A DNA stretch of 64,000 nt from contig NZ_JH719395.1 of assembly GCF_000271845.1 (NCBI RefSeq), forward strand, positions 3,792,361 through 3,856,360. Reading direction: 5' to 3'. How positions within the stretch are numbered: position 1 is the stretch's first letter; each line of letters starts with the position of its first letter. This DNA is from Rhizobium leguminosarum bv. trifolii WSM2297 (GTDB lineage Bacteria > Pseudomonadota > Alphaproteobacteria > Rhizobiales > Rhizobiaceae). Positions 29,256-37,971 of this stretch are shown here, piece by piece. A program made the position numbers and the translations under genes. The notes below the pieces were generated by a model that worked only from the letters and a program-made list of their open reading frames with translations, searched no databases and was not told the origin of the DNA.

Positions 29256-29666
29256 TCAGGGCGAGGTGGCGGCGGTAGCCGCCTGCTGTGCATGCTGCTC
29301 GCAGTTCGGCGTGCACGACAGCACCGAGCGTTCAGTTTGCCGGTAGACGCGCACCGTATTGCCCTCATCGATCGACACCAGAATGCGCTCGTCGAGGATC
29401 GCATTGCCGTCGGCATCGAGCAGCACCAGATTGGTGGTGCCAAAGCTGCGTCCGGTGAGGACGATGGTTTTGGCGTCGGCGACGGTCGCATCGGCGACTT
29501 TGGCATTGCCGACAATGACCTTGCTGACGGGGCGGTCGAGCTTCAATACGCGCGCGTGATCCATATAGACGCGCAGCATGTCATCGTCTGCGGCCGCGGA
29601 AACTCCCGAAATACCGAAAACGGCGATCATGCCGGCAAAGAAAATGGTTTTGCCGCTCGATGACAT
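29256..29666 (-). CDS. Free-standing pilus secretin N-domain protein (CpaC-N-like)
   Basis: 136 residues from ATG 29666, with AGGA 6 bases before it. A signal peptide (about 1-25) is followed by one T2SS/T3SS pil-N domain: RVLKLDRPVSKVIVGNAKVADATV, ...VLTGRSFGTTNLVLLDADG, ILDERILVSID. It ends in two Cys and an Ala-rich tail. The same domain forms the N-terminus of CpaC (31809). It lacks a secretin barrel, so it may be a periplasmic partner of the CpaC ring (inference). Confidence 0.8.
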   Translation of the reverse strand: MSSSGKTIFFAGMIAVFGISGVSAAADDDMLRVYMDHARVLKLDRPVSKVIVGNAKVADATVADAKTIVLTGRSFGTTNLVLLDADGNAILDERILVSIDEGNTVRVYRQTERSVLSCTPNCEQHAQQAATAATSP

Positions 29667-30044
29667 TTGGTCCTCTTTCACGATCACAGCGCAATATCGC
29701 CATAGAATGGAAAAAAATGGTGAACGAAGCCTTAAGCCAGTAGCCTTGTTCCGCAATGACGCGTGGTGAGCCGATTTGGTACGGCCTCTGGAGGCGCTCG
29801 CGACGGTTACAGGTCGGGCCTGTGCTATTTCCGGATGAATGCAGCTGATATAGCAGGAATATTGTTAAATATTGAGGGAAGCCCATAAGGAAATACTTAC
29901 TCTACAAAGGCATGTTGTCTCGTTCAAATCTCGTTAACTCTTTTCCTTAAGTGGATGGAAACGCCCATTCGCTAGGTTGCCGTCATCCGATCAACGGCAA
30001 CAGTTGGCGGACGTGCTGAACATCAACTGGAGTTAGGAGTTACC
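29667..30044. other. Divergent promoter region of the pilin gene
   Basis: 378 bases between the secretin-N-like gene (minus) and the Flp pilin gene (plus). The part from 29840 to 29960 is AT-rich with several TTAA words (29857-29875 and 29933-29952), as expected for a strong regulated pilin promoter. A CtrA-type TTAA-N7-TTAA is not exactly matched (spacing is 9). GTTAGGAG before 30045 is the ribosome binding site. Confidence 0.5.
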
Positions 30045-30233
30045 ATGACCAAGCTTTTTAGCCGTTTTCTGAAGGACGAATCCGGCGCGACCGCAATCGA
30101 ATACGGCCTGATCGCCGCTCTCATTTCTGTAGCGCTCATCACCGGCGCAACGGCGCTTGGCGGCAAGATCGGCAACACGTTTAACGGCCTGAGCACCAAG
30201 ATGACGACAGCTGAGACCGCAAGCGGCGGCTGA
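30045..30233 (+). CDS. pilA: Flp-type pilin subunit
   Basis: 62 residues. A short basic leader ends in Gly14; predicted cleavage by CpaA is between G14 and A15 (DESG/ATAIEYGLIAALI), giving a mature pilin of about 48 residues. The Flp motif AIEYGL, with the Glu-Tyr pair typical of type IVc pilins, is intact. GGAG is close to the ATG. A terminator follows before cpaA, so pilin can be made in excess. Confidence 0.95.
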   Translation: MTKLFSRFLKDESGATAIEYGLIAALISVALITGATALGGKIGNTFNGLSTKMTTAETASGG

Positions 30234-30299
30234 GCTGACTACCGCCACGCGGCGTAGGGACGATGCCGGCCGGATTTGCTTCGGCCGAACTTTCGAGCG

Positions 30300-30330
30300 G
30301 GCTCACAGGCTGAACGGCCGTGAGCCTTTT
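30300..30330 (+). terminator. Terminator between pilin gene and cpaA
   Basis: Stem GGCTCAC (30300-30306) with GTGAGCC (30320-30326) is followed by TTTT. A second hairpin (GGCCG...CGGCC) lies about 25 bases upstream. It would stop most pilin transcripts before the assembly genes. Confidence 0.7.
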
Positions 30331-30351
30331 CGTGTCTTGCTATGATCGGAT

Positions 30352-30870
30352 ATGAGCATGATCGCAGCTGCAGTCTTCGTGATACTGCCACTCTGCCTGG
30401 CTATGGCGGCCTTCTCGGATCTGTTCACCATGACGATCCCGAACCGCGTTTCCCTGATCCTCGCCGCCTCGTTTTTCGTCCTCGCGCCGCTGTCCGGTCT
30501 TGCAGTTCAAACGATCGGCATGCATCTCGCCGCAGCGGCCATCGTCTTTTCGGCCTGTTTCACTCTTTTTGCCTTCAATGTGATGGGCGGCGGCGACGCC
30601 AAGTTGTTGAGCGCCACCGCGCTCTGGTTCGGTCTGAACCAGTCCCTTCTTTTCCTGATGACCGATGTCGCAATGATCGGCGGCCTGATCACCTTGTTGA
30701 TCCTGATGGTAAGAGCGCAATCGGATACGATCCTCGCCATCGGCCTGCCGGTGCCGAACTCGATCCTCATCGCCAACAAGATCCCCTACGGCATTGCGAT
30801 CGCGATCGGCGGCTTCCTCGCCTTTCCTTCCTCGCCGCTCTTCCTCGCTGCGCTGGAAAGCCTGAAATAA
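30352..30870 (+). CDS. cpaA: Prepilin peptidase CpaA
   Basis: Type IV prepilin peptidase (A24), 172 residues, five to six membrane helices. Both catalytic Asp motifs are visible: FSDLFTMTIPN near residue 22 and the GGGDAKLL motif near residue 80. It lacks the N-methylation domain, as usual for CpaA/TadV. It would process the Flp pilin and the TadE-like pseudopilins. Start ATG 30352; a second ATG two codons later is possible. Confidence 0.92.
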   Translation: MSMIAAAVFVILPLCLAMAAFSDLFTMTIPNRVSLILAASFFVLAPLSGLAVQTIGMHLAAAAIVFSACFTLFAFNVMGGGDAKLLSATALWFGLNQSLLFLMTDVAMIGGLITLLILMVRAQSDTILAIGLPVPNSILIANKIPYGIAIAIGGFLAFPSSPLFLAALESLK

Positions 30871-30980
30871 CGGCATTTTAAATGCCCGTTAACTTAAAAT
30901 GTAAGCGTTCCATTAACCATAATTATACCAATTGCTGAGCATTCTGCAGGGCGAACATATCGTGCCCTGAGGAATGATCG
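30871..30980 (+). promoter_or_regulatory. cpaB upstream region with a CtrA-like half-site
   Basis: This 110-base AT-rich gap contains TTAACCAT at 30913-30920, the word known from Caulobacter CtrA sites. It also has GTTAACTTAA at 30888-30897 and a palindrome CGGCATTTTAAATGCC around 30871-30886. It probably holds a promoter for cpaB-tadC. CtrA control is an inference from the motif. Confidence 0.4.
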
Positions 30981-31796
30981 ATGAAACCGGCCCGCCTTAT
31001 AATCCTAGCTGTCGCCCTGGTGGCAGCCGGCCTCGCCGGCTTCCTGGCGATGCAAATGGCAGGCAGTGGCGGTGTCGTCACCCAGGTTCAGTCGGTTATC
31101 GAGAAGGAACCGACCGTCAACATCCTCGTCTCCAGCGCCAATCTGGCGGTTGGCGAAAGGCTGAGCGACCAATCGGTTCATTGGATAGCCTGGCCGCAGG
31201 GCGGCGTCGTCCCCGGCCTGATCACCGAAGCCGACAAGCCGGATGCAATCAAGGATCTGCAGGGTGCCGTCGTGCGTCTGCCGATCTTCGAAGGTGAACC
31301 GATCCGGCCGGAAAAGATCGCCGATTCCAACAGCCGCATCCTTTCCTCGTTATTGCCGGCCGGCAAGCGCGCCGTCGCGACCGAGATATCGGTGGCGACA
31401 GGTGCCGGCGGTTTCATCCTGCCAAACGACCGCGTCGACGTCATCATGGTCCGCAAGGGCACCGAGGCCAATAAACTCATCACCGAAACCGTGCTGAGCA
31501 ATGTCCGTGTCCTCGCCATCGACCAGCAGATCCAGGAAAAGGACGACGGTTCGAAGTCGGTGGTCGGCACGACCGCGACGCTCGAGCTCACGCCCGACCA
31601 AACGAAGGTTCTCGCTGTCGCCCAGCAGATGGCGGACCGGCTGTCGCTGGCGCTGCGCTCGGTTGCCGATGCGCAGGAGCAGGATACCAGCGCCGCCGAC
31701 TATCTGCTGAGCGGCGATAACGGCAGTGCGATCATCCAGGTCATCAAATCGGGCGCCATCGTTACCGATGCCGGCGCAGCGCCGAAAGCGGAGTAA
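30981..31796 (+). CDS. cpaB: Flp pilus assembly protein CpaB
   Basis: 271 residues. An N-terminal signal or anchor (about 5-24) is followed by a SAF-like domain (VNILVSSANLAVGERLSDQSVHW...) and the RcpC/CpaB domain, with RAVATEISVATGAGGFILPNDRVDVIMVRK and ATLELTPDQTKVLAVAQQMADRLSLALR. CpaB sits in the periplasm near the secretin. First gene of the long cpaB-tadC run, 13 bases before cpaC. Confidence 0.93.
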   Translation: MKPARLIILAVALVAAGLAGFLAMQMAGSGGVVTQVQSVIEKEPTVNILVSSANLAVGERLSDQSVHWIAWPQGGVVPGLITEADKPDAIKDLQGAVVRLPIFEGEPIRPEKIADSNSRILSSLLPAGKRAVATEISVATGAGGFILPNDRVDVIMVRKGTEANKLITETVLSNVRVLAIDQQIQEKDDGSKSVVGTTATLELTPDQTKVLAVAQQMADRLSLALRSVADAQEQDTSAADYLLSGDNGSAIIQVIKSGAIVTDAGAAPKAE

Positions 31797-31808
31797 GAGG
31801 ACGTGCAA

Positions 31809-33308
31809 ATGGGCAATTCAAAGCGGCGCGCCGGGCTTCTCCTGACAGGTTGCCTGTCACTGGCAGTCGGCGTCTCCGGTATTGCGCCGGCCTCTTTCGC
31901 GCCGCTTTTAGGATCAAGCGAGGCGCGTGCCGATTCCGACAATCTCGTCCGCATCTCACAGACCGGCCGTGATGCCCACCGCCGGCTGAAGCTTGGGCTG
32001 AACAAGGCCGTCGTCGTCGATCTGCCCGAGGATGCGCATGATATCCTCGTCTCCGATCCGACCATGGCCGATGCCGTCACCCGCACCTCCAGGCGCATCT
32101 ACCTGTTCGGCAAGAAGGTGGGACAGACGAATATCTTTGTTTTCGGCGCCGGCGGGCAGGAGATCGTCAATCTCGACATTGAGATCGAGCGTGACGTTTC
32201 CGGCCTCGAAGTCAATCTCCGCCGCTTCATTCCAGACTCCAATATCAACGTCGAAATCGTCTCCGACAATATCGTGCTGACCGGCACCGTGCGCACCCCG
32301 CAGGATGCCACACAGGCGGCCGATCTGGCGCAGGTCTTCCTGAAGGGCGGCGAGGCGACGACCAGAACCGAGACGGCGTCCGGCACTGGTGGCGACAGTT
32401 CGGTGGCGCTCTTTGCCGAAGGCCGCCAGAGCTCGCAGGTTGTCAACCTGCTGCAGATCGAGGGTGAGGACCAGGTCACCCTCAAGGTGACGATCGCCGA
32501 GGTCCGCCGCGAGGTGCTGAAGCAGCTCGGCTTCGACAATCTGGTTTCCAATTCTTCCGGCATGACGGTCGCCCAGCTCGGCAGCCCCAATGCCGACAGC
32601 GCTGCATCAACAGTCGGCGGCGGCCTGGCGGCGCTCTTCAAGAGCTCGATCGGCAAATACGACATTTCCACCTACCTCAACGCGCTGGAGCAGGCCAAGG
32701 TCGTCAAGACGCTCGCCGAGCCGACGCTGACGGCAATATCGGGCCAGGCCGCAACCTTCAATTCCGGCGGTCAGCAGCTTTATTCGACGACCGATAGTAA
32801 CGGCAACGTCACCGTCGTGCCGTTCAATTACGGCATCAACCTCGCCTTCAAGCCAGTGGTGCTGTCATCGGGGCGCATCAGTCTGGAGATCAAGACCAAT
32901 GTCTCCGAACCGGTGGCTGGCAGCGGCAACGCCACCTATCAGCGCCGCTCGGCGGAGACTTCGGTGGAACTGCCCTCGGGCGGCTCGATCGCGTTGGCCG
33001 GCCTGATCCGCGACAACATCTCCCAGACGATGGGCGGCACACCAGGTGTTTCGAAGATCCCGCTACTCGGTACCCTCTTCCGCCAGAAGGGGTTCGAGCG
33101 TCAGGAAACCGAGCTCGTCATCATCGCAACCCCCTATCTGGTGCGGCCGGTGGCGCGCAATCAGCTCAACCGGCCGGACGATAATTTCAGCCCCGAGAAC
33201 GATGGCGCAACGTTCTTCCTCAACCGTGTCAACAAGGTCTATGGCCGCCGCGAGGCGCCCGTCGCCGATGCGCAGTTCCACGGCTCGATCGGGTTCATAT
33301 ACAAATGA
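31809..33308 (+). CDS. cpaC: Flp pilus secretin CpaC
   Basis: Outer-membrane secretin of 499 residues. It has a signal peptide (about 1-40), the pil-N domain (LKLGLNKAVVVDLPEDAHDILVS...TNIFVFGAGG), a BON-like segment, then the secretin barrel from about 210 to 450. Barrel features include LNALEQAKVVKTLAEPTLTAISGQAATF, VPFNYGINLAFKPVVL, LPSGGSIALAGLI and TPGVSKIPLLGTLFR. ATG 31809 is preferred over GTG 31803. Its stop overlaps the cpaD ATG. Confidence 0.95.
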   Translation: MGNSKRRAGLLLTGCLSLAVGVSGIAPASFAPLLGSSEARADSDNLVRISQTGRDAHRRLKLGLNKAVVVDLPEDAHDILVSDPTMADAVTRTSRRIYLFGKKVGQTNIFVFGAGGQEIVNLDIEIERDVSGLEVNLRRFIPDSNINVEIVSDNIVLTGTVRTPQDATQAADLAQVFLKGGEATTRTETASGTGGDSSVALFAEGRQSSQVVNLLQIEGEDQVTLKVTIAEVRREVLKQLGFDNLVSNSSGMTVAQLGSPNADSAASTVGGGLAALFKSSIGKYDISTYLNALEQAKVVKTLAEPTLTAISGQAATFNSGGQQLYSTTDSNGNVTVVPFNYGINLAFKPVVLSSGRISLEIKTNVSEPVAGSGNATYQRRSAETSVELPSGGSIALAGLIRDNISQTMGGTPGVSKIPLLGTLFRQKGFERQETELVIIATPYLVRPVARNQLNRPDDNFSPENDGATFFLNRVNKVYGRREAPVADAQFHGSIGFIYK

Positions 33309-34063
33309 GCGGGGCAGGATCGGCAGCAATGGACGAGAACAGAGATCAGGCGATGGCCCATATGAAATCGACAAAACCCCGCCTCGGAATCTCGAAGGCG
33401 CTGCTCGCCGCAGCCGGCGTTTCGGCCGCGATTCTTTCCGGATGCGCCGGCCCGCACGACCAGCTGACAACAGGCGGTATTCCGGATGATTACCGCGCCC
33501 GCCACCCGATCATCGTGACGGAAGCGGAGCAGACGGTCGATATACCTGTGGCTTCCACCGATCGCCGCCTGACCATCGCCCAGCGTGACCTCATCCGCGG
33601 TTTTGCCGCAAACTACATGGCCCGCGCCTCGGGTCCGGTTTACGTGCTGTCGCCGCAAGGCTCGCCGAATTCGGCGGCGGCCTATCAGCTGCGCAATCAG
33701 GTCCGTGCAGAGCTGACTTCAAGGGGAATCGCAAGCTCGAAAATCGTCAACACCTCCTACGCCGCGGTCGGCCCCGGCGATGCGGCGCCGATCCGGCTGA
33801 GCTTCACCGGCACCACTGCGATCACCACCCAATGTGGTCAGTGGCCGAAAGACATCTCGAACGATTTCACCAACCAGAACTATTATAATTTCGGCTGTGC
33901 CTCGCAGAACAACCTCGCCGCCCAGATCGCCAATCCGGAAGATCTGGTGGCGCCTCGCGGCATGACGCCGATCGACGCGCAACGGCGGAACAACGCGATC
34001 CAGGAATACCGGACGACGACATCGACGATCGAGGATGTCGCCGGCAGCGACAGCAGCTTCTGA
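33305..34063 (+). CDS. cpaD: Flp pilus assembly lipoprotein CpaD
   Basis: 252 residues from the ATG that overlaps the cpaC stop. A better lipoprotein signal peptide begins at the internal Met20 (33362): a KSTKPR basic part, hydrophobic stretch and lipobox ILSGC with Cys47. The CpaD domain follows, with TDRRLTIAQRDLIRGF, VYVLSPQG and a CQNDISNDFTNQNYYNFGCASQNNL-like region at about 180-205 that is highly typical. It is thought to assist secretin CpaC. Confidence 0.93.
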   Translation: MSGAGSAAMDENRDQAMAHMKSTKPRLGISKALLAAAGVSAAILSGCAGPHDQLTTGGIPDDYRARHPIIVTEAEQTVDIPVASTDRRLTIAQRDLIRGFAANYMARASGPVYVLSPQGSPNSAAAYQLRNQVRAELTSRGIASSKIVNTSYAAVGPGDAAPIRLSFTGTTAITTQCGQWPKDISNDFTNQNYYNFGCASQNNLAAQIANPEDLVAPRGMTPIDAQRRNNAIQEYRTTTSTIEDVAGSDSSF

Positions 34064-34077
34064 GGCGGAACGGGACG

Positions 34078-35355
34078 ATGAGCGCCATCGAATACGAAAT
34101 CAAAAATCCGAGCGAGCTTCGCCACGCCGAGGAGGCGGTGCGCATGGCGGATCTGGAAAACATGCGGCCGCTGCCACGCATTTCCGTGCATGCCTTCTGC
34201 GAGAGCGAAGCGCTGCAGCAGGTCATGGAACGCTGCGCCAATGATCGGCGGATGGCCAAGGTCAGCTTGCGCATTACCAGCGGTGGCATCGCCGCTGCCG
34301 CCAATATGTTTTCGGGCGCCCCGACGCCGAATCTGATCATCCTTGAGACCAAGGCGAATTCCGGGAGCCTTCTCGGTGAACTGGCGCCGCTCGCTGCCGT
34401 CTGCGACCCGACGACCAAGGTCGTGATCGTCGGCCATTACAATGATATCGGGCTCTATCGCGAACTCATCCGTAACGGCATCTCCGAATATATAGTCCAA
34501 CCGGTGGCAATGCCCGATATTCTGACGGCAATGGCTTCGATCTTCGTCGATCCGGAAGCCGAGCCGCTCGGCCGCAGCATCGCCTTTATCGGATCGAAAG
34601 GCGGCACCGGCGCTTCGACCATCGCGCATAACTGCGCCTTCGGCATTTCCAATCTTTTCTCCACCGAGACCATCCTGGCCGATCTCGACCTGCCCTATGG
34701 CACGGCGAACATCGACTTCGACCAGGATCCGGCCATGGGCATCGCCGAAGCGGTCTTCGCGCCCGATCGTCTCGACGAGGTCTTCCTCGACCGTCTGCTG
34801 ACGAAATGCTCCGAGCATCTTTCCCTGCTTGCGGCACCCTCGCTGCTCGACCGCGCCTATGATTTCGACGGCCAGGCTTTCCAGCCGGTGCTCGATGTCC
34901 TGCAGCGCAGCGCGCCCGTTACGGTTCTCGACGTTCCGCATGCCTGGTCGGAATGGACACGCTCGGTGCTTTCGAGCGTCGACGAAGTGGTCATCACCGC
35001 GGTTCCCGATCTCGCCAACCTGCGCAATGCCAAGAACATGCTGGACGCGCTGCGCAAGATGCGGCCGAACGACAAGCCGCCGCATCTGATCCTCAATCAG
35101 GTCGGCATGCCGAAACGCCCGGAGATTTCACCGTCGGATTTCTGTGAGCCGTTGGAGATCGATCCGATCGCGATCATTCCCTTCGACATCAATCTTTTCG
35201 GCAACGCCGCCAATAGCGGTCGGATGATCTCGGAAGTCGACCCGAAATCGCCGACGGCGGAGACCTTTTCGCAGATATCGCACATCGTCACTGGCCGTGT
35301 CGCGATCAGGAAGGCGAAGAAGGGCGGCCTCCTGGGCCTCCTGAAGCGCAAGTAG
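34078..35355 (+). CDS. cpaE: Pilus assembly ATPase-like protein CpaE
   Basis: 425 residues. The N-terminal half resembles a receiver-like domain (about 40-160: PTPNLIILETKANSG, VIVGHYNDIGLYRELIRNGISEYIVQP). A MinD/ParA-type domain follows, with deviant Walker A GSKGGTGAST at about 172-181 and ILADLDLPYGTANIDF. CpaE localises the pilus machinery at the pole in Caulobacter. It is followed by a 112-base gap holding a RIME-like repeat before cpaF. Confidence 0.94.
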   Translation: MSAIEYEIKNPSELRHAEEAVRMADLENMRPLPRISVHAFCESEALQQVMERCANDRRMAKVSLRITSGGIAAAANMFSGAPTPNLIILETKANSGSLLGELAPLAAVCDPTTKVVIVGHYNDIGLYRELIRNGISEYIVQPVAMPDILTAMASIFVDPEAEPLGRSIAFIGSKGGTGASTIAHNCAFGISNLFSTETILADLDLPYGTANIDFDQDPAMGIAEAVFAPDRLDEVFLDRLLTKCSEHLSLLAAPSLLDRAYDFDGQAFQPVLDVLQRSAPVTVLDVPHAWSEWTRSVLSSVDEVVITAVPDLANLRNAKNMLDALRKMRPNDKPPHLILNQVGMPKRPEISPSDFCEPLEIDPIAIIPFDINLFGNAANSGRMISEVDPKSPTAETFSQISHIVTGRVAIRKAKKGGLLGLLKRK

Positions 35356-35360
35356 ACGAT

Positions 35361-35450
35361 GAGCAATTCCTGCAAAACTGTGCAGCGGTTTTGCCAGGCA
35401 AAGCGCAAAGCGCTTTTGCCGGGAATTGCTTGAAAACAAAAAGATAGAGC
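35361..35450. repeat. RIME-like repeat inserted between cpaE and cpaF
   Basis: GAGCAATTCC (35361-35370) pairs with GGAATTGC (35422-35429). An inner dyad GGCAAAGCGC...GCGCTTTTGCC follows, and the element-specific tail AAAACAAAAAGATAGAGC is shared with the RIME at 13375. The second palindrome is lost. It separates two genes that usually lie close together in the cpa operon. Confidence 0.7.
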
Positions 35451-35467
35451 AGATTGGATTAAGCGGC

Positions 35468-36943
35468 ATGTTTGGAAAACGCGGAAATGAAGGTTCCGGA
35501 AAGGTCGGAGGGGCGATTGCTCCCCCGCCGCCGGCTCCGGCTGCCGCCCCTGCGGCCTCTTCCCCCTCCATTCTGGTCGAACCCTCGCGCGAGCCCGCAC
35601 GCCAGCAGGTGACGCCGCCGCCGATGCAGACGCCGCAGCGCAAGCGCCCTGTTCGCACCGATGAATATTACGACACCAAGGCGCAGGTCTTTTCCGCGCT
35701 GATCGATACGATCGATCTCTCGCAGCTTTCCAAGCTCGACGGCGAAAGCGCGCGCGAGGAAATCCGCGACATCGTCAACGACATCATCACCATCAAGAAC
35801 TTTGCGATGTCGATCTCCGAGCAGGAAGAACTGCTCGAGGATATCTGCAACGACGTGCTCGGCTACGGGCCGCTGGAGCCGTTGCTGGCGCGAGACGATA
35901 TCGCCGACATCATGGTCAACGGCGCCGGCCAGACCTTCATCGAAGTCGGCGGCAAGACGATCGAATCGGAGATCCGCTTCCGCGACAATGCGCAGCTTCT
36001 CTCGATCTGCCAGCGCATCGTCAGCCAGGTCGGCCGCCGCGTCGACGAATCGAGCCCGATCTGCGACGCCCGTCTGCCTGATGGCTCGCGCGTCAACGTG
36101 ATCGCGCCGCCGCTGTCGATCGACGGGCCGGCCCTCACCATCCGCAAATTTAAGAAGGACAAGCTGACGCTCGATCAGCTCGTCCGTTTCGGGGCGATCA
36201 CGCCGGAAGGCGCGACCGTGTTGCAGATCATCGGGCGTGTGCGCTGCAATGTCGTCATTTCGGGAGGCACCGGTTCGGGCAAGACGACGCTGCTGAACTG
36301 CCTTACCAACTATATCGACAGGGATGAACGCGTCATCACCTGCGAGGATACGGCTGAACTGCAGCTGCAGCAGCCGCATGTCGTGCGTTTGGAAACGCGT
36401 CCGCCGAATATAGAAGGCGAGGGCGAAATCACCATGCGTGATCTCGTCAAGAACTGCCTGCGTATGCGTCCCGAGCGCATCATCGTCGGCGAAGTGCGCG
36501 GACCTGAAGTTTTCGACCTGCTGCAGGCGATGAACACCGGTCACGACGGCTCGATGGGTACCATCCACGCCAACACGCCGCGCGAGTGCCTGAGCCGTAT
36601 CGAATCGATGATCGCCATGGGTGGATTCACCCTGCCGGCAAAAACGGTGCGGGAGATCATCTCCAGCTCGGTGGACGTGGTCATCCAGGCGGCGCGCCTT
36701 CGCGACGGTTCGCGCCGCATCACCCAGATCACCGAGGTGATCGGCATGGAAGGCGACGTCATCATCACCCAGGACCTGATGCGTTACGAGATCGAAGGTG
36801 AGGATGCCGGCGGCCGCCTGATCGGCCGGCACATGTCGACCGGCGTCGGCAAACCGCATTTCTGGGATCGTGCCCGCTACTTCAACGAGGAAAAGCGTCT
36901 TGCCGCCGCCCTCGACGCGATGGAAGCGAAAACCAAGGAATAG
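35468..36943 (+). CDS. cpaF: Pilus assembly ATPase CpaF (TadA)
   Basis: Secretion ATPase of the GspE/VirB11 superfamily, 491 residues from ATG 35468. A TTG-initiated extension reaches into the RIME-like repeat and is not credible. It has a Pro/Ala-rich N-terminal part (18-70), Walker [14 protein letters not shown] at about 265-277, an Asp box [15 protein letters not shown], Walker [17 protein letters not shown], and a His-box [14 protein letters not shown]. It powers Flp pilus extension and retraction with TadB and TadC. Confidence 0.96.
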   Translation: MFGKRGNEGSGKVGGAIAPPPPAPAAAPAASSPSILVEPSREPARQQVTPPPMQTPQRKRPVRTDEYYDTKAQVFSALIDTIDLSQLSKLDGESAREEIRDIVNDIITIKNFAMSISEQEELLEDICNDVLGYGPLEPLLARDDIADIMVNGAGQTFIEVGGKTIESEIRFRDNAQLLSICQRIVSQVGRRVDESSPICDARLPDGSRVNVIAPPLSIDGPALTIRKFKKDKLTLDQLVRFGAITPEGATVLQIIGRVRCNVVISGGTGSGKTTLLNCLTNYIDRDERVITCEDTAELQLQQPHVVRLETRPPNIEGEGEITMRDLVKNCLRMRPERIIVGEVRGPEVFDLLQAMNTGHDGSMGTIHANTPRECLSRIESMIAMGGFTLPAKTVREIISSSVDVVIQAARLRDGSRRITQITEVIGMEGDVIITQDLMRYEIEGEDAGGRLIGRHMSTGVGKPHFWDRARYFNEEKRLAAALDAMEAKTKE

Positions 36944-36948
36944 GCGAG

Positions 36949-37956
36949 ATGTTCGGGTTCGATCCGATAGTGCTGGCAATCGTCGTCCTCGCCGCCGTCT
37001 CGGCGGCAGCGGTTGCCTATGCCCTGATGTTTTCCCGGATCGAGGCCGACAAGAAATCGACAAGCCGCATCAACCGCGTCAAATCGGCTGAAAGCGATAG
37101 GGTCAAGGTCAAGGCCGCCCGCGACCGGGTGCAGGAACTGTCGAAGCGCCGGAAATCGGTGCAGGACAATCTCAAGGATCTGGAAAAACGCCAACACGAA
37201 AAGACCAAGAAGACCCTGTCGATGAAATCCCGGCTGGTGCAGGCCGGCCTGACGATCACGGTCGGGAGATTCTATTTGTTCAGTGCCATCTTCGCCTCGG
37301 TGCTGCTGGTCATGGCGTTCGTGGTCGGCGTATCGTTGATGGTGATGATCGGTATCGCGGTCGTCGCCGGTCTCGGTCTGCCGCGCTGGATCGTCGGCTT
37401 CCTGATCAAGCGCCGCCAGAGCAAGTTTCTCAACGAGCTCCCCAATGCGCTCGACGTCATCACCCGGTCGATCAAATCAGGTCTGCCGCTCAACGATGCG
37501 ATCCGTCTGATCGCCACCGAGGGCACCGAGCCTGTGAAGAGCGAGTTCCGGCGCGTGATCGAGGCGCAACAAGTAGGCCTCAGCATCCCAGACGCCTGCG
37601 CCCGCATGACGCTCCATATGCCGCTCCAGGAAGTCAACTTCTTCGCCATCGTCATTGCCATCCAGTCGCAGGCCGGCGGCAATTTGTCGGAAGCGATCGG
37701 CAACCTTTCCAAGGTATTGCGAGAGCGCAGGAAGATGAAGGCCAAGGTCCAGGCGCTGTCGATGGAAGCCAAGGCGTCGGCCGTTATCATCGGTGCCTTG
37801 CCCTTCATCGTCGCGACCCTCGTTTATCTCACTTCGCCGAACTACATGATGATCCTTTTCACCGATCCGCGCGGCCATTTCATCATGGGTGTCTCGGCGA
37901 TCTGGATGTCGATCGGCATTTTCGTCATGCGCAACATGGTCAATTTTGACATCTAG
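36949..37956 (+). CDS. tadB: Pilus assembly inner-membrane protein TadB
   Basis: 335 residues, T2SSF family. An N-terminal membrane helix (about 6-26) and a charged cytoplasmic segment are followed by helices at about 105-140. The conserved T2SSF core is LPNALDVITRSIKSGLPLNDAIRLI...NFFAIVIAIQSQAGGNLSEAIGNL, and terminal helices follow. It forms the platform with TadC. It starts 5 bases after cpaF and ends 15 bases before tadC. Confidence 0.94.
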   Translation: MFGFDPIVLAIVVLAAVSAAAVAYALMFSRIEADKKSTSRINRVKSAESDRVKVKAARDRVQELSKRRKSVQDNLKDLEKRQHEKTKKTLSMKSRLVQAGLTITVGRFYLFSAIFASVLLVMAFVVGVSLMVMIGIAVVAGLGLPRWIVGFLIKRRQSKFLNELPNALDVITRSIKSGLPLNDAIRLIATEGTEPVKSEFRRVIEAQQVGLSIPDACARMTLHMPLQEVNFFAIVIAIQSQAGGNLSEAIGNLSKVLRERRKMKAKVQALSMEAKASAVIIGALPFIVATLVYLTSPNYMMILFTDPRGHFIMGVSAIWMSIGIFVMRNMVNFDI

Positions 37957-37971
37957 CCGGAAGGACGCCCC

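Noticed and set aside
29930..29955. CtrA full site TTAA-N7-TTAA before the pilin gene
   Set aside because: Two TTAA words are present but the spacing is 9, so the known consensus is not met.
35426..35467. TTG start for CpaF giving 14 extra residues
   Set aside because: The segment lies in the RIME-like repeat, and homologues normally begin at MFGKRG-type starts.
35459..37063. Long minus-strand frame opposite cpaF
   Set aside because: Antisense shadow. cpaF on the other strand has intact Walker motifs and normal length.
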